A stretch of 48,053 nucleotides of DNA from JAKFDK01 sp036676195 (GTDB lineage: Bacteria > Bacillota > Sulfobacillia > Symbiobacteriales > ZC4RG38): contig JAKFDK010000103.1 in the NCBI GenBank assembly GCA_036676195.1, forward strand, positions 1-48,053. The letters are read 5' to 3'. Made by a program: the position numbers and the translations under genes. Of this stretch, positions 36,798 through 45,729 are shown piece by piece (within the stretch, counting starts at the first letter, position 1; each line of letters starts with the position of its first letter). The notes beneath the pieces are model-generated. The model ran no database searches, was not told the origin of the DNA, and saw nothing but the letters and a program-made list of their open reading frames with translations.

Positions 36798-36835
36798 GAC
36801 GTGCGGGCGGGGTGTTATGCCCCGGCCCGCACGTC
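36798..36835 (-). terminator. Terminator hairpin overlapping the end of the AlkA-like gene
   Basis: GACGTGCGGGC pairs with GCCCGCACGTC, and inner GGGG pairs with CCCC. The AlkA stop codon lies in the loop. There is no long T-run. Confidence 0.6.
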
Positions 36836-37717
36836 GTTCAGGTGCTGCCACAGGTAGAAAGCGGCGTAGCTACGCCAGGGCCGCCAGGGCTCGGCCAGGG
36901 CCCGCAGGTCTGTCTCTTCCGGGCGCTCGGCCAACCCGGCCAGTTGCTGCACCGCCACCCGTAATCCCAGGTCGCCGGCAGGGAAGACATCGAGCCGCCC
37001 CAGGCCCCACATCAGGCCAATCTCCGCACTCCAACGGCCAATCCCGGGCAGGGTGCAGAGCCTGGCCATGGCGGCGGCGTCGTCCAGCCCCGCAAAGGCA
37101 GACCGTTCCAGTTCACCGGCGGCAGCGGCCGCGGCCACCGCCTGCATGTAACGAGCCTTGGCCCGGCTGACACCGGTGCCCTGCAGCCGCTCCGGGTCCA
37201 GCGCCGCCAGCGTGGCCGGGTCGGGGTACAGGGTGTACGTGGCATTACCCGTCCGCAGTTCTGTGCCCAGTGCGGCCAGAAAACGGCGGCGGATCCCGGT
37301 CGCCGCGGCGGTGCTCACCTGCTGGCTGATGATGGCACTGAGCAGACACTCGTACAGGCTGGGGTGCTGAATCACCCGCAGCCCCTGGTAACGGGCGACC
37401 AGCGGGCGCAGGAGCGGGTCGCCGCCAAGGCCGGCGTTGGCGGCCACCAGCGGCAGATCAAGGCCAAACATGTGTCTGACCGTGGTCAGGCAGTCCTCCG
37501 CCGCCGCACTGGTGGCGCCCTCCACGGTTACTTCCGCCTGCCCGGCCGTCGGGTCCAGGCGCACATGCACCAGGGCGTGGCCGCCGCCCGGCAGGGTGAG
37601 GGCGCGAGAAGCCGTGCCGTCGCCAGGGCAAAAGAGCAGATCAGAAGCAGCCGCCTGCAATTGCCGGAGCGTCCATTCAACCCCATACCCGGGCGGAAGC
37701 GGCCACTGAACGCGCAT
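36815..37717 (-). CDS. alkA: AlkA-like DNA-3-methyladenine glycosylase
   Basis: 300 residues from ATG 37717 with GGGGAGG 6 bases upstream. An N-terminal AlkA_N-like domain is followed by the HhH-GPD core: SAIISQQVSTAAA (about 127-139), helix-hairpin-helix LPGIGRW (223-229), and the catalytic Asp249 in FPAGDLGLR. It removes alkylated purines for base-excision repair. As cargo of an element excised during sporulation it would be lost from the mother cell only; repair in the spore line would be kept. A normal housekeeping copy is expected elsewhere. Confidence 0.88.
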   Translation of the reverse strand: MRVQWPLPPGYGVEWTLRQLQAAASDLLFCPGDGTASRALTLPGGGHALVHVRLDPTAGQAEVTVEGATSAAAEDCLTTVRHMFGLDLPLVAANAGLGGDPLLRPLVARYQGLRVIQHPSLYECLLSAIISQQVSTAAATGIRRRFLAALGTELRTGNATYTLYPDPATLAALDPERLQGTGVSRAKARYMQAVAAAAAAGELERSAFAGLDDAAAMARLCTLPGIGRWSAEIGLMWGLGRLDVFPAGDLGLRVAVQQLAGLAERPEETDLRALAEPWRPWRSYAAFYLWQHLNDVRAGA

Positions 37718-37909
37718 GACAATCCTCCCCGGTCCGGCCGTATAGCACCAGTATCCCATATGCGCCCAGGACTGACCACCGGGAGCCGACGGCTGCATCT
37801 GCCCCCTGGGCTAATTGACGGTGGGAAGTCGGGCTGTTCTTACGCCCGGTGTTAAGATCGGATTGGGAAATGTTTCTTTCCCCATTCGTCCGACCGGGAG
37901 GGATTCCGG

Positions 37910-40900
37910 ATGGCCTGCCGCAAGCTGCGCCGCCCTGGTGTGTGGATGGGTTCACTGGCCCTGATGTGCAGCCTGGCCGGGATGCCTGCCCCCACCCGGG
38001 CTGATCCGAACAGCAGCCAGGTGTTGCTGGCCGAACTGCTGATCTCGCCCAGTTCCAGCAACCAGCCGGAGGAGTACATCAAACTGTACAATCCCACGTT
38101 GGAAACGGTGTCCTTGGACGGCTGGAGCCTGACGACCCTGACCGGCCACAGCGGCACCGCCGCCACCGCCACCTTCCCCACCGGTGCCGCTGTAGGCCCG
38201 GGTGAAGCCGTGGTGGCCACCCGGGATGCCCGCATGTACCTGCAGCAGGTGGATCCGTATGCCCGCATGGCCCGCAACCCCGCCCAGGCGGCTGTGTTTG
38301 AGTATGGCAGCACCGACACGGGTCTGACGGCGCAACTGACACGGAATACGGCCTACGACCTGGCCCTGAGTGACACCAGTGCCGCGGTGCTGCTGAAGAA
38401 CAGCCGCGGGCTGGTGGTGGACGTGGTGCGTTACACCAGGTGCGAGCGCGTCACCGGCTCTGATTACACCTGCTCTACCCCCACCCCTTACAGCGGCCCC
38501 GGTTGGAGCGGCGACCCGGTCAAATGGGCACAACTGGCAGGGCAGAGATTCAACCCTTATGCCAGGCATAAAGTCCTCTCCCGCGCCATCGACGAGTCCA
38601 CCGTCAGCGGTACGTCCGCCGGCCTCTACAGGCCCGATACTGACACGGCCCTCGACTGGCTCAGCGCCGCCATCAACTCCCGCACCGGTCTGGAATACTG
38701 GGCGGCGGCCACCTCTCCCCTGTCCACCCGCGACCTTGCCGTAGGCCAGAGCCTGTCCCGGCCCCAGCCCGTCTGGAATTTCACCGGCCAGGTCCAGGCC
38801 TTTATGGCGCCAGACACAGCCTTTGCCACCATCGCCGGGCTGTTCGAGGGCGCCACGGCCAGCATCGACCTGAACATGTATGACTTTCAACTGGTGGACA
38901 TGGCCCACGTACTCGTGGCCGCCCGCCAGCGGGGCGTAACGGTGCGGGTTTTGCTCGAAGGGCAGCCCTGTTGCAACTTTGCCCTGAACGACCAACAGAA
39001 GTATGTGGCCACGCTCCTGCACCAGGCCGGTGTGGAGGTCCGCTTCATGCAGGGCGACCCCACTTCACCCTTCACAGCCGCCGCCCAGCCCCGGGTACGC
39101 CGCTACACCAACGTAAACCATGCCAAGTACGCCGTGGTCGACCAGGCGGCGGCCGATCCCCGTCTGCTCATCTTCTCGGGCAACTTCAAGCGCAGCAGCA
39201 CCCCCCGGCATCCCGGCAGTGGCAACCGGGACTGGGGCCTGATCATACACAATGCCGCGGCGGCGCAATACTTCGGCCAGGTCTTCGCCGACGACTTTGA
39301 CCCCAACCGCCGCGACTCGGTGCCCTACGGCTTTGCCTGCCAGTATTCGGCGTGTCACCTGGGCGCTCCCAGCCCCGGCTTCGCACCCGACCTATCCGGC
39401 ACCGAGGACCCGGACGCCACCTACCCGGCCCCCTTCAGCGCCCGCACTGTGCAGGGCCAGTTTGCCGTCACCCCGGTGCTGGTGCCGGAAACAGCCTTTC
39501 TGTCCGAACGGTCGGTGCTGGGCCTGATCAAGCAGGCCAACCGCAGCGTCCTGCTGGAGTGGGCCACCCTGAACGCCTACTGGGGTTCGGGCATGAGCAG
39601 CGCCGGCATCACCACCACGCCCACCCCGCTGGTGGAAGAACTGCTGAATGCCGCCCGGCGCGGCGTACAGGTCCGGGTGCTGCTGGAAGGCAAGTTCGAC
39701 GACTCCACCGACCCCAAGGGCAACGGCGCCACCGTAGCCTATCTGAACCAGACGGCCCGCAGCGAGGGGTTGGATCTGGTCGCCAAGCTGATGGCCTTTA
39801 CCGTGGTCACGGGCAACCCGGACAGCCCCGACTATCTGGTGCGTGAATACCCGGGCTACAACGGCGTGCACAACAAGAGCATCGTCGTCGACAGCCGCCA
39901 GACCCTGGTTTCTTCCCTGAACGGCACCCAGGCGTCCTGGCTGCGCAACCGCGAGACGGCGGTCATTGTCGACAATGCCGACGTGGCCGGATACTTCACC
40001 GATGCATTCTGGTTCGACTGGTATGACGGCAACCGGCCGGAATGGCCCGTGCTGTCTGAGGTGCAGTACGACCCGCCCGGCGGTGACAGCCAGCACGAGT
40101 GGCTGGAACTCTATAACCCGACCGGCCAGGCGGCCGATCTGTCCGGCTGGAGCCTGCAGAACGACCGGGGACAATGGTCATTCCCACCGGGAACCACCCT
40201 CGGGGCAGGCAGTACTCTAACCGTGGCCCGCAGCCGCAGCGGCTTCGCCGCCCAGCACGGCTTCGACCCGGATGTGAGCGGACTGACCCTCAGCCTGAGC
40301 AACACCGGCGACCTGGTACGGCTCATGGCCCCGGATGGAGGCGAGGTGGACCAGGTGGCCTGGGACGGCTATCTTCCCGACTGGCAGCCAGTGGCTGCCC
40401 CGGGACAGGCCCTGGTGCGCACCAACGCCTGCCGTGACACCAATTCCCGGCTGGACTGGGCGTCCGCCACCCCCCAGGCCGGGAGCGCCGCCTGCCACCA
40501 TGCGGCCCCGCCGGAGCCGGAGCCGGAACCAGAACCGGAGCCGGCACCACCGGCCACCGTACTGCTGAGCGAGGTCCATTACGACAGCCGCTCGCCTCTG
40601 AATCCGGAACCCGACGAGTATATTGAGCTTTATAACCCCGGGGCAACCGCCGCTGACGTGGGCGGCTACCAGTTGCGGGACAACGCCGACACCTTTGTCA
40701 TTCCTGTCGGCACCGCCATCGGTCCCGGCGGGTACCTGACGGTGACCCGCAACGGCAGCGCCTTTCAAACCGCCTTTGGCCGCAGCGCCGACCTGACCGG
40801 CCTGAACCTCCTGCTGGGCAACTCCGGCGATACGGTCACGCTGCTGGACGCCAGTGGCCAGCAGCGTGATCTGGTGGCGTGGGAAGGGCACCGGGTCGGT

Positions 40901-41944
40901 TGGACCGGGCGGGCCGCCGCCGGCTGGACCCTGCACCGGCACAGCGGCAACGGCGATAACCCGCTGCCGGCGGACTGGGTCACGGGCGACCCCACCCCAG
41001 GCAGCGGAATTCCGGCCGGAGTACCGGAGGTAACTGCTTTCCTGACCCCGGAGCAGCCGGACGGTGCCAACGGCTGGTATACCTCAGGTGTGACCCAGAC
41101 CGGAGAGTCAGCCGCCTGGGGACTGATCCGGCTGGAAACCAGTGCCGATGGCGGCGCCACCTGGACAACCGTCGCTACCCGCTCGACCACAGCGCCGCTG
41201 GCCCCCCTGCCGCTCGCCGCCGGGGTGACCCGGCCGGCGGATACCGCCGGGAGCAGCGTGCTCTTCCGAGCCACAGATGGGTTGGGCCGCCAGGGCATCG
41301 CCACTGTGACCTGGCAGAAGGACGCGACCCCACCGACCACTGTCGCCACGCCGGCGGGGGCGCCGGACGACAACGGGTCTTACCGCAGCCCGGTGGATAT
41401 CAGCCTTGCCGCCATCGATGACACGGCGGGCGTTGCCCGCACGGAGTACAGCCTGGACGGCGGCCAGAACTGGGCCCCCTACACCGGCCCCTTCACCCTG
41501 ACGGACAGCGGCGAGCAGACCGTGCTGTATCGTTCCACCGACCTGGCCGGCAATGTGGAGGCGACTCGGACGCTGGCGCTCCGCATCGGCGCACCGGAGG
41601 ACTGCCTGGCTCCGCGGCTAGCCTGGCGGCCGCCCCTGGGCGGTGCCGAACCTACTGCCGTGCGCCGGGATGACACGCTGCAAATGGCCTTTACCTGGGG
41701 CGCCTGCGGCGTAAACCGCCGGGATGAAGGTGTGCTGATCATGGTGCGCTCCCTGGTCGCCCCCTTCCCCCCGGTGGCCGCCTACGTCTGGGGCTACGAT
41801 ATTGCCTATGCGGAAGCAACCGGGGAGTACAGCCAGGTGTTCAGCCCCGGCTGGTATGCCCTTGACCCCGATACGCCGCTGGCGGTGGAGGTCTACATGG
41901 GCGGCGGACAGGTCGGAGTGGCCAGGGTCAACGTTACCCGCTAG
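37910..41944 (+). CDS. Secreted lamin-tail / phospholipase-D multidomain protein
   Basis: 1,344 residues. A signal peptide (about 1-31) is followed by a lamin-tail domain (LTD, 38-150). Two phospholipase-D-like halves follow, with HxK motifs VNHAKYAVVD near 404 and VHNKSIVVD near 653. A second LTD (about 713-830), a PEPEPEPEP linker near 870, a third LTD (884-1010) and a C-terminal Ig-like part (YSLDGGQNWAPYTGPFTLTD near 1183) complete it. Both PLD halves keep H-x-K and Asp, so phosphodiesterase or nuclease activity outside the cell is plausible; LTDs probably bind a surface. The ATG has GGGAGGG 7 bases upstream. No sortase signal is seen. Confidence 0.88.
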   Translation: MACRKLRRPGVWMGSLALMCSLAGMPAPTRADPNSSQVLLAELLISPSSSNQPEEYIKLYNPTLETVSLDGWSLTTLTGHSGTAATATFPTGAAVGPGEAVVATRDARMYLQQVDPYARMARNPAQAAVFEYGSTDTGLTAQLTRNTAYDLALSDTSAAVLLKNSRGLVVDVVRYTRCERVTGSDYTCSTPTPYSGPGWSGDPVKWAQLAGQRFNPYARHKVLSRAIDESTVSGTSAGLYRPDTDTALDWLSAAINSRTGLEYWAAATSPLSTRDLAVGQSLSRPQPVWNFTGQVQAFMAPDTAFATIAGLFEGATASIDLNMYDFQLVDMAHVLVAARQRGVTVRVLLEGQPCCNFALNDQQKYVATLLHQAGVEVRFMQGDPTSPFTAAAQPRVRRYTNVNHAKYAVVDQAAADPRLLIFSGNFKRSSTPRHPGSGNRDWGLIIHNAAAAQYFGQVFADDFDPNRRDSVPYGFACQYSACHLGAPSPGFAPDLSGTEDPDATYPAPFSARTVQGQFAVTPVLVPETAFLSERSVLGLIKQANRSVLLEWATLNAYWGSGMSSAGITTTPTPLVEELLNAARRGVQVRVLLEGKFDDSTDPKGNGATVAYLNQTARSEGLDLVAKLMAFTVVTGNPDSPDYLVREYPGYNGVHNKSIVVDSRQTLVSSLNGTQASWLRNRETAVIVDNADVAGYFTDAFWFDWYDGNRPEWPVLSEVQYDPPGGDSQHEWLELYNPTGQAADLSGWSLQNDRGQWSFPPGTTLGAGSTLTVARSRSGFAAQHGFDPDVSGLTLSLSNTGDLVRLMAPDGGEVDQVAWDGYLPDWQPVAAPGQALVRTNACRDTNSRLDWASATPQAGSAACHHAAPPEPEPEPEPEPAPPATVLLSEVHYDSRSPLNPEPDEYIELYNPGATAADVGGYQLRDNADTFVIPVGTAIGPGGYLTVTRNGSAFQTAFGRSADLTGLNLLLGNSGDTVTLLDASGQQRDLVAWEGHRVGWTGRAAAGWTLHRHSGNGDNPLPADWVTGDPTPGSGIPAGVPEVTAFLTPEQPDGANGWYTSGVTQTGESAAWGLIRLETSADGGATWTTVATRSTTAPLAPLPLAAGVTRPADTAGSSVLFRATDGLGRQGIATVTWQKDATPPTTVATPAGAPDDNGSYRSPVDISLAAIDDTAGVARTEYSLDGGQNWAPYTGPFTLTDSGEQTVLYRSTDLAGNVEATRTLALRIGAPEDCLAPRLAWRPPLGGAEPTAVRRDDTLQMAFTWGACGVNRRDEGVLIMVRSLVAPFPPVAAYVWGYDIAYAEATGEYSQVFSPGWYALDPDTPLAVEVYMGGGQVGVARVNVTR

Positions 41945-41967
41945 CCCCTGCTGTGGGGACGCTGCAT

Positions 41968-41996
41968 GTTGCCGGGGGACACGCTCCCCCGGCAAC
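41968..41996 (+). terminator. Hairpin after the lamin-tail/PLD gene
   Basis: GTTGCCGGGGGA, 5-base loop, TCCCCCGGCAAC: a perfect 12-bp stem shortly after the stop, without a T-run. Confidence 0.6.
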
Positions 41997-42486
41997 GGCA
42001 CGCGCAGGAGGCAATGGCCGGCTGGTTGCAGAAGCTATGCCAGGGAGCAGGAACAAAACGGTGCAAAGGAGACCTGAGCCGTGCAGTACGATGGTGGCTA
42101 CTACGCCGCCGTGGGCGATTTCTTGCGGGAAGCCTATCTGGAATATGGCTTTACCCGTGGGACTATACAGGAAGTGGATTTCCTCGTCTCGGCGCTTGGC
42201 CTTGCTCCGGGTGCGCCGATCCTGGACATTGGCTGCGGCCCGGGGCGGCACAGTCTGGAACTGGCCCGGCGCGGCCTCCAGATTACTGGAATCGATATTT
42301 CTCCCGGCTTTGTGGAGGTCGCCCGCAAGCAGGCACTGGCCGAAGGGCTGACGGCCGAGTTTCGGGTGGCAGATGCCCGCCGGCTGGACTTTTCAGTAGA
42401 GTTTGCCGGTGCCATTTGCCTTTGCGAAGGTGCCTTCGGTCTGGCCGGTGATGAGGCAGCGCACCGGCAAGTGCTAGGTGACTGCT

Positions 42487-42507
42487 GCAAAACCCGTAGG
42501 GTTTTGC
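42487..42507 (+). terminator. Hairpin at the left end of the IS
   Basis: GCAAAACCC, 3-base loop, GGGTTTTGC. It would stop read-through transcription from the interrupted gene into the transposase. Confidence 0.6.
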
Positions 42508-42579
42508 TCAACCAACAATGATTTTGGGACTCTCGTATCGAATATCCCATCAACGCCAGTCACGGAGGTTCGGTAGGCA

Positions 42580-44151
42580 ATGATGGGTCGGCAGCGCAGG
42601 CAGGTTTCCTTCAAGGATGTACAGGTATGGGTGGATGCACCGGTCGTGCCGGCAGAGTCCTTCTACGGCCGCATGGCTGCTCACGGCGACAAACTGGTGC
42701 GTGAGGAGTGGTTTGCGGACCTATACGCCCACAGCGGCCGGCCCTCAGTGCCACCGGCGCTGCTGAGCAAGGTGCTGCTGCTCATGTTTCATGAGAATGT
42801 ATCCGACCGCCAGGCCGAGGAGCGGGCACGCTATGACCTGCGCTGGAAGGCGGCTTTGGGCCTGGGGATTGACGAGGTTGGCTTTGACGCGACCTCTCTG
42901 TGCCGCTTCCGGGCCCGATTGGTGATCAACAACAAGGAGCGCCTGTTCTTTGAGAAGACGGTTGCGGCCGCCAGGGAGTATGGCCTGATCAGTGCTCAGG
43001 TGGCCGAAGTGATTGACTCGACTCCGGTCCTGGGTGCCGGTGCAGTCCAGGATACCTACAACTTGCTCCGCTCGGCGGTTCGCAAGATGCTGAAGGTGAC
43101 CCGCACCCGGCCTGAAACCCACCGGCGTCTGCTGGGACTGCTGAAGCGCAACGACTACGATGAGAAAGGCAAGCCCGAAATCAACTGGGATGATCCGGAG
43201 GCGCAGCGGAAGCTGTTGAACGAGTTCGTCCAGGATGCACGGACGGTCTTGAAGGAAACGGAATCCCTGGAACTGGGGACTGCAGAGAAGGCAGCCCGTG
43301 AACTGCTCACGGCGGTGACCGAACAGGACATCGAAGAACAACCTGACGGTACGGTTGCCCTCAAGGACGGCGTCGCCAGGGACCGGACCATCTCCACCAC
43401 GGACCCGCAGATGCGGCATGGGCGCAAGTCCAGCAAGGGACGCTTTGACGGCCACAAGGCGCACATCATGGAGGAACCGCAGGCAGAGGTGATCACCGGC
43501 GTGGCCATAACGGCTGCCAACGTACCCGATGCCGCTCCGCTCCCCGAGATGTTGGACCAGCAGAAGGACGCGGGAATCACTGTTACCAAGGTTACAGGGG
43601 ATACGGCCTACGGTTCAGGCGATACCCGGGCGGATATGGCCGGGCGGGAAGTGAAGCTGGTGGCGCCGGTGCCGCCCGAGGTCAATGGGGAACTGTTCCC
43701 CAAGTCGGCGTTCGAGATCGATCTGCAGGAACGGACCTGCCGGTGCCCGGCTGGACACGTGGTGAAGATGACGGGTCAGCGTAAGAAGGGAAAGGCAGGC
43801 AGCTTCCATTTCGCTGAACTGTGCCGGGACTGTCCCCTACGCGACCGGTGCACCAAGAGCAAGAACGGCAGGAGCGTGGTCGTGCACCGTCACGAAGCCT
43901 TGCTTCAGAAGGGCCGCGCCGAGCAACGGACCGAAGCCTTCCAAGCAGAGTACCGCATCCGGCCGATTGTTGAGCGCAAGATCGCCGAACTGGTCCGGCA
44001 CGGGATGAGGCAAGCCCGGTATATCGGCAGGGCCAAAGTCCTGCTCCAACTGGCGTGGACAGCGGCCGCAGTGAATCTCAAGAAGATCTTCAAACACCTC
44101 GCAGGGGCAACCGCGCCCAAAATGCAGCCGCAGGCGGTCTCTGTTGCCTGA
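42580..44151 (+). CDS. tnpA: IS1182-family DDE transposase
   Basis: 523 residues. The N-terminal DUF772-type domain (about 45-125, SRPSVPP-like region GRPSVPPALLSKVLLLMF) is followed by the DDE core: Asp in VIDSTPV near 147, Asp in TGDTAYGSGD near 346 and Glu in RPIVERKIAELVRHG near 467. A Cys-rich CPAG...CRDCPLRDRCTKS insert typical of this family lies before the last motif. It is full length, with GGAGG 11 bases upstream, so probably active. Confidence 0.93.
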   Translation: MMGRQRRQVSFKDVQVWVDAPVVPAESFYGRMAAHGDKLVREEWFADLYAHSGRPSVPPALLSKVLLLMFHENVSDRQAEERARYDLRWKAALGLGIDEVGFDATSLCRFRARLVINNKERLFFEKTVAAAREYGLISAQVAEVIDSTPVLGAGAVQDTYNLLRSAVRKMLKVTRTRPETHRRLLGLLKRNDYDEKGKPEINWDDPEAQRKLLNEFVQDARTVLKETESLELGTAEKAARELLTAVTEQDIEEQPDGTVALKDGVARDRTISTTDPQMRHGRKSSKGRFDGHKAHIMEEPQAEVITGVAITAANVPDAAPLPEMLDQQKDAGITVTKVTGDTAYGSGDTRADMAGREVKLVAPVPPEVNGELFPKSAFEIDLQERTCRCPAGHVVKMTGQRKKGKAGSFHFAELCRDCPLRDRCTKSKNGRSVVVHRHEALLQKGRAEQRTEAFQAEYRIRPIVERKIAELVRHGMRQARYIGRAKVLLQLAWTAAAVNLKKIFKHLAGATAPKMQPQAVSVA

Positions 44152-44265
44152 GAGATATGGTAAGTGGGAGACTTGATGTTTCGCCTGCCGACATAGCGCT
44201 GTAGGTGTAGGTAGTAGCCCCTGTTTTTGGAAAATGGAATCTCGAAAAAACCACTAACTGCAGAG

Positions 44266-44286
44266 CCAGCCTCGCTCAGAGGCTGG
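44266..44286 (+). terminator. Hairpin at the right end of the IS
   Basis: CCAGCCTC, 5-base loop, GAGGCTGG: a perfect 8-bp stem just inside the right inverted repeat. Confidence 0.5.
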
Positions 44287-44741
44287 TAGTGCAGCAGTCA
44301 CCTAGATGGAGTCCACCAGGCGCTGCGTCCTGGGGCTCCCTTTGTTCTCACCGCCGTGAATGCCCTGGCGGTGGCACGCCACGTGCAGCCGGGAGACCCG
44401 AACTTCGACCCCTACACGTGCACCAGTCGGGAGCCGGAAACGTTACGTAACCCCCAGGGGGACACCCGAACCGTTGACCTGTACACCACCGCCTTTACCT
44501 ATCGGGAACTGAAGTGGCTGCTGGAGGGGGCCGGATTCACCGTTGAAGCAGGTTACGGGTGCACCGCCGGTAACTTCCAGAGCAAGCCCATTGCAGTGGA
44601 TGACTTTGAAATCATGATGGTGGCCCGCCGGAGCTAGTGGTGCCTGCGTACCGGCTCTCCGCCCATCGAATCTTCACCATCGCGCGGATCGCTGGATCAC
44701 TGAAACTTCAAGTCGGTGACAGGAATACAGGCAAGGGCTAC

Positions 44742-45209
44742 CTAACGTAGGCAGGGGCTGCCCAACACCAATTTGGATCTGCGCCCTTGATCCTCTCGGA
44801 TATACATCGGATTTGCAGCCATCGTGTTGACGAAGAACTGCAAGATGGCCCGTTGGTGCAGTTCCTGCATCCCGCTGAGCTGGTGGGTCAGTTTGGCAAT
44901 CCGGCCCTGCAGGATGGCATTCATCCCGGTGGCGGCGCCCGGTACGTCAACAAAGGTCGCAAACGGAACGTCCTCGGCCTGGTGATGTACGCGGTCGTCG
45001 TCGCCCACAAAGAAAATCTGCTTGTGCAGGATACCCTGGACCATCACCTGGCAGTCAACCACATCGGCACTTAAGTCCAGGAGCCGGGCGTGGATGTCGG
45101 CAATTTTCTTGGCGCGCTGGCCCAACAAAATTCGGGACTCGACGGATGCCTCGCCGGTATTTTCACCGACGATGCACTCCAATTTAAGAAGCCGGCTCTG
45201 GTGCGACAA
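44742..45209 (-). CDS. DUF3794 (SPOCS) protein, N-terminal third, split by an element
   Basis: 155 codons from a TTG at 45209 (G-rich ribosome site upstream; start uncertain, the frame is open to 45317). SPOCS repeat 1 is readable: LKLECIVGENTGEASVESR, GILHKQIFFVGDDDRVHHQ, then AILQFFV at the junction. The last 28 residues (NTMAANPMYIREDQG and on) come from the element and are foreign. After excision the frame would run from FFV into KVTEECQLNV of the distal half. Confidence 0.82.
   Translation of the reverse strand: MSHQSRLLKLECIVGENTGEASVESRILLGQRAKKIADIHARLLDLSADVVDCQVMVQGILHKQIFFVGDDDRVHHQAEDVPFATFVDVPGAATGMNAILQGRIAKLTHQLSGMQELHQRAILQFFVNTMAANPMYIREDQGRRSKLVLGSPCLR
44812..44835 (-). other. 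Right junction of the intervening element
   Basis: TTTGCAGCC (44812-44820) is separated by 7 bases of element sequence from the repeat TTGACGAAG (44827-44835). With the left junction it would form a dyad with 9-bp perfect arms and a 14-base centre in the excised circle. Confidence 0.8.
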
Positions 45210-45729
45210 CTGCCTCGTTCCCCCTTCCTCCCTGGGTTGGGGGTCTCGGCTCCGCCCGAAACTGGGCCTTATGTGCGGGGGAGCACGCCGGACCCCAAGG
45301 TAGCGGGGCGGTCTCAAAGGGAGGAACAGGCCCCGCGTTTCCTATCAGCATGATATGCGGGTTGGAGTTCCCGGTGACAAGAACAAAGCGGCTTGCCATC
45401 GCTCTGCGGCCCCCGAGAATCACCAGAGGTGTGCAACCTCATCCGCCTCTCCGTCCACCTGAGTACGGCCTTCCCTTGTAGGGGGAAGGCCTTACCAATC
45501 ACTGCCTGGCCGGAAACTGAAAAGGTTTCGCCAGCCAATCCAGGCTTGCAGGGGTTAAAACAGCACTTGAGTCGCCAGTCCTACCCAAGATGAATCCAGC
45601 GTCCCATGGCTGGCCAGAACTGTGGTAGTACCATACAAGTCAGTACCGGGTGCTGAACCCGGGTCGGCCCCGGTTCGCCTGGGTCTGATCAGGGTAGGCA
45701 GGATGCCCTGTGGAAGGGGCTGATCCCGA
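45210..45729. other. Divergent intergenic region (spore gene / tadG)
   Basis: 520 bases without a convincing gene. It contains the GC hairpin GGCCTTCCC...GGGAAGGCC (45467-45491) and, on the minus strand, a possible SigK-type promoter (45349-45375). It should carry promoters for genes on both sides. Confidence 0.5.
45349..45375 (-). promoter_or_regulatory. SigK-like promoter candidate for the split DUF3794 gene
   Basis: Reading leftward: AC, 16 bases, CATATCATG, against the B. subtilis SigK pattern AC-N16/17-CATANNNTA (last base differs). It lies 140 bases before the proposed start. A chance match is quite possible. Confidence 0.3.

Larger units (their letters stand above)
42478..44301 (+). 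mobile_element. IS1182-like insertion sequence
   Basis: 1,824 bp. Terminal inverted repeats GTGACTGCTGCA (42478-42489) and TGCAGCAGTCAC (44290-44301). The 4-base CTAG duplicated at 42474-42477 and 44302-44305 is itself palindromic. Hairpins lie just inside both ends. It encodes one full-length transposase. Confidence 0.9.
42081..44637 (+). pseudogene. Class I SAM-dependent methyltransferase, split by an IS
   Basis: The N-terminal part (42081-42477) has motif I LDIGCGPGRHS (near 48-58) and GIDISPGFVEVARK; the C-terminal part (44306-44637) ends DFEIMMVARRS. Removing 42478-44305 joins GTG CTA G with AT GGA and gives an uninterrupted gene reading HRQVLDGVHQALRPG, a normal methyltransferase segment. 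The rejoined gene has 242 codons before its stop. As it stands the gene is inactive, and the substrate is unknown. Confidence 0.88.
34856..44835 (-). mobile_element. Skin-like intervening element in a spore-coat-type gene
   Basis: Unit length 9,971 bp between direct repeats CTTCGTCAA. It encodes a large serine recombinase at one end, a small protein before it, an AlkA-like glycosylase, a secreted lamin-tail/PLD protein and a methyltransferase broken by an IS. Excision restores the DUF3794 frame exactly. The same design is known for skin in sigK and other sporulation genes. Excision timing is inferred, not shown. Confidence 0.85.
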
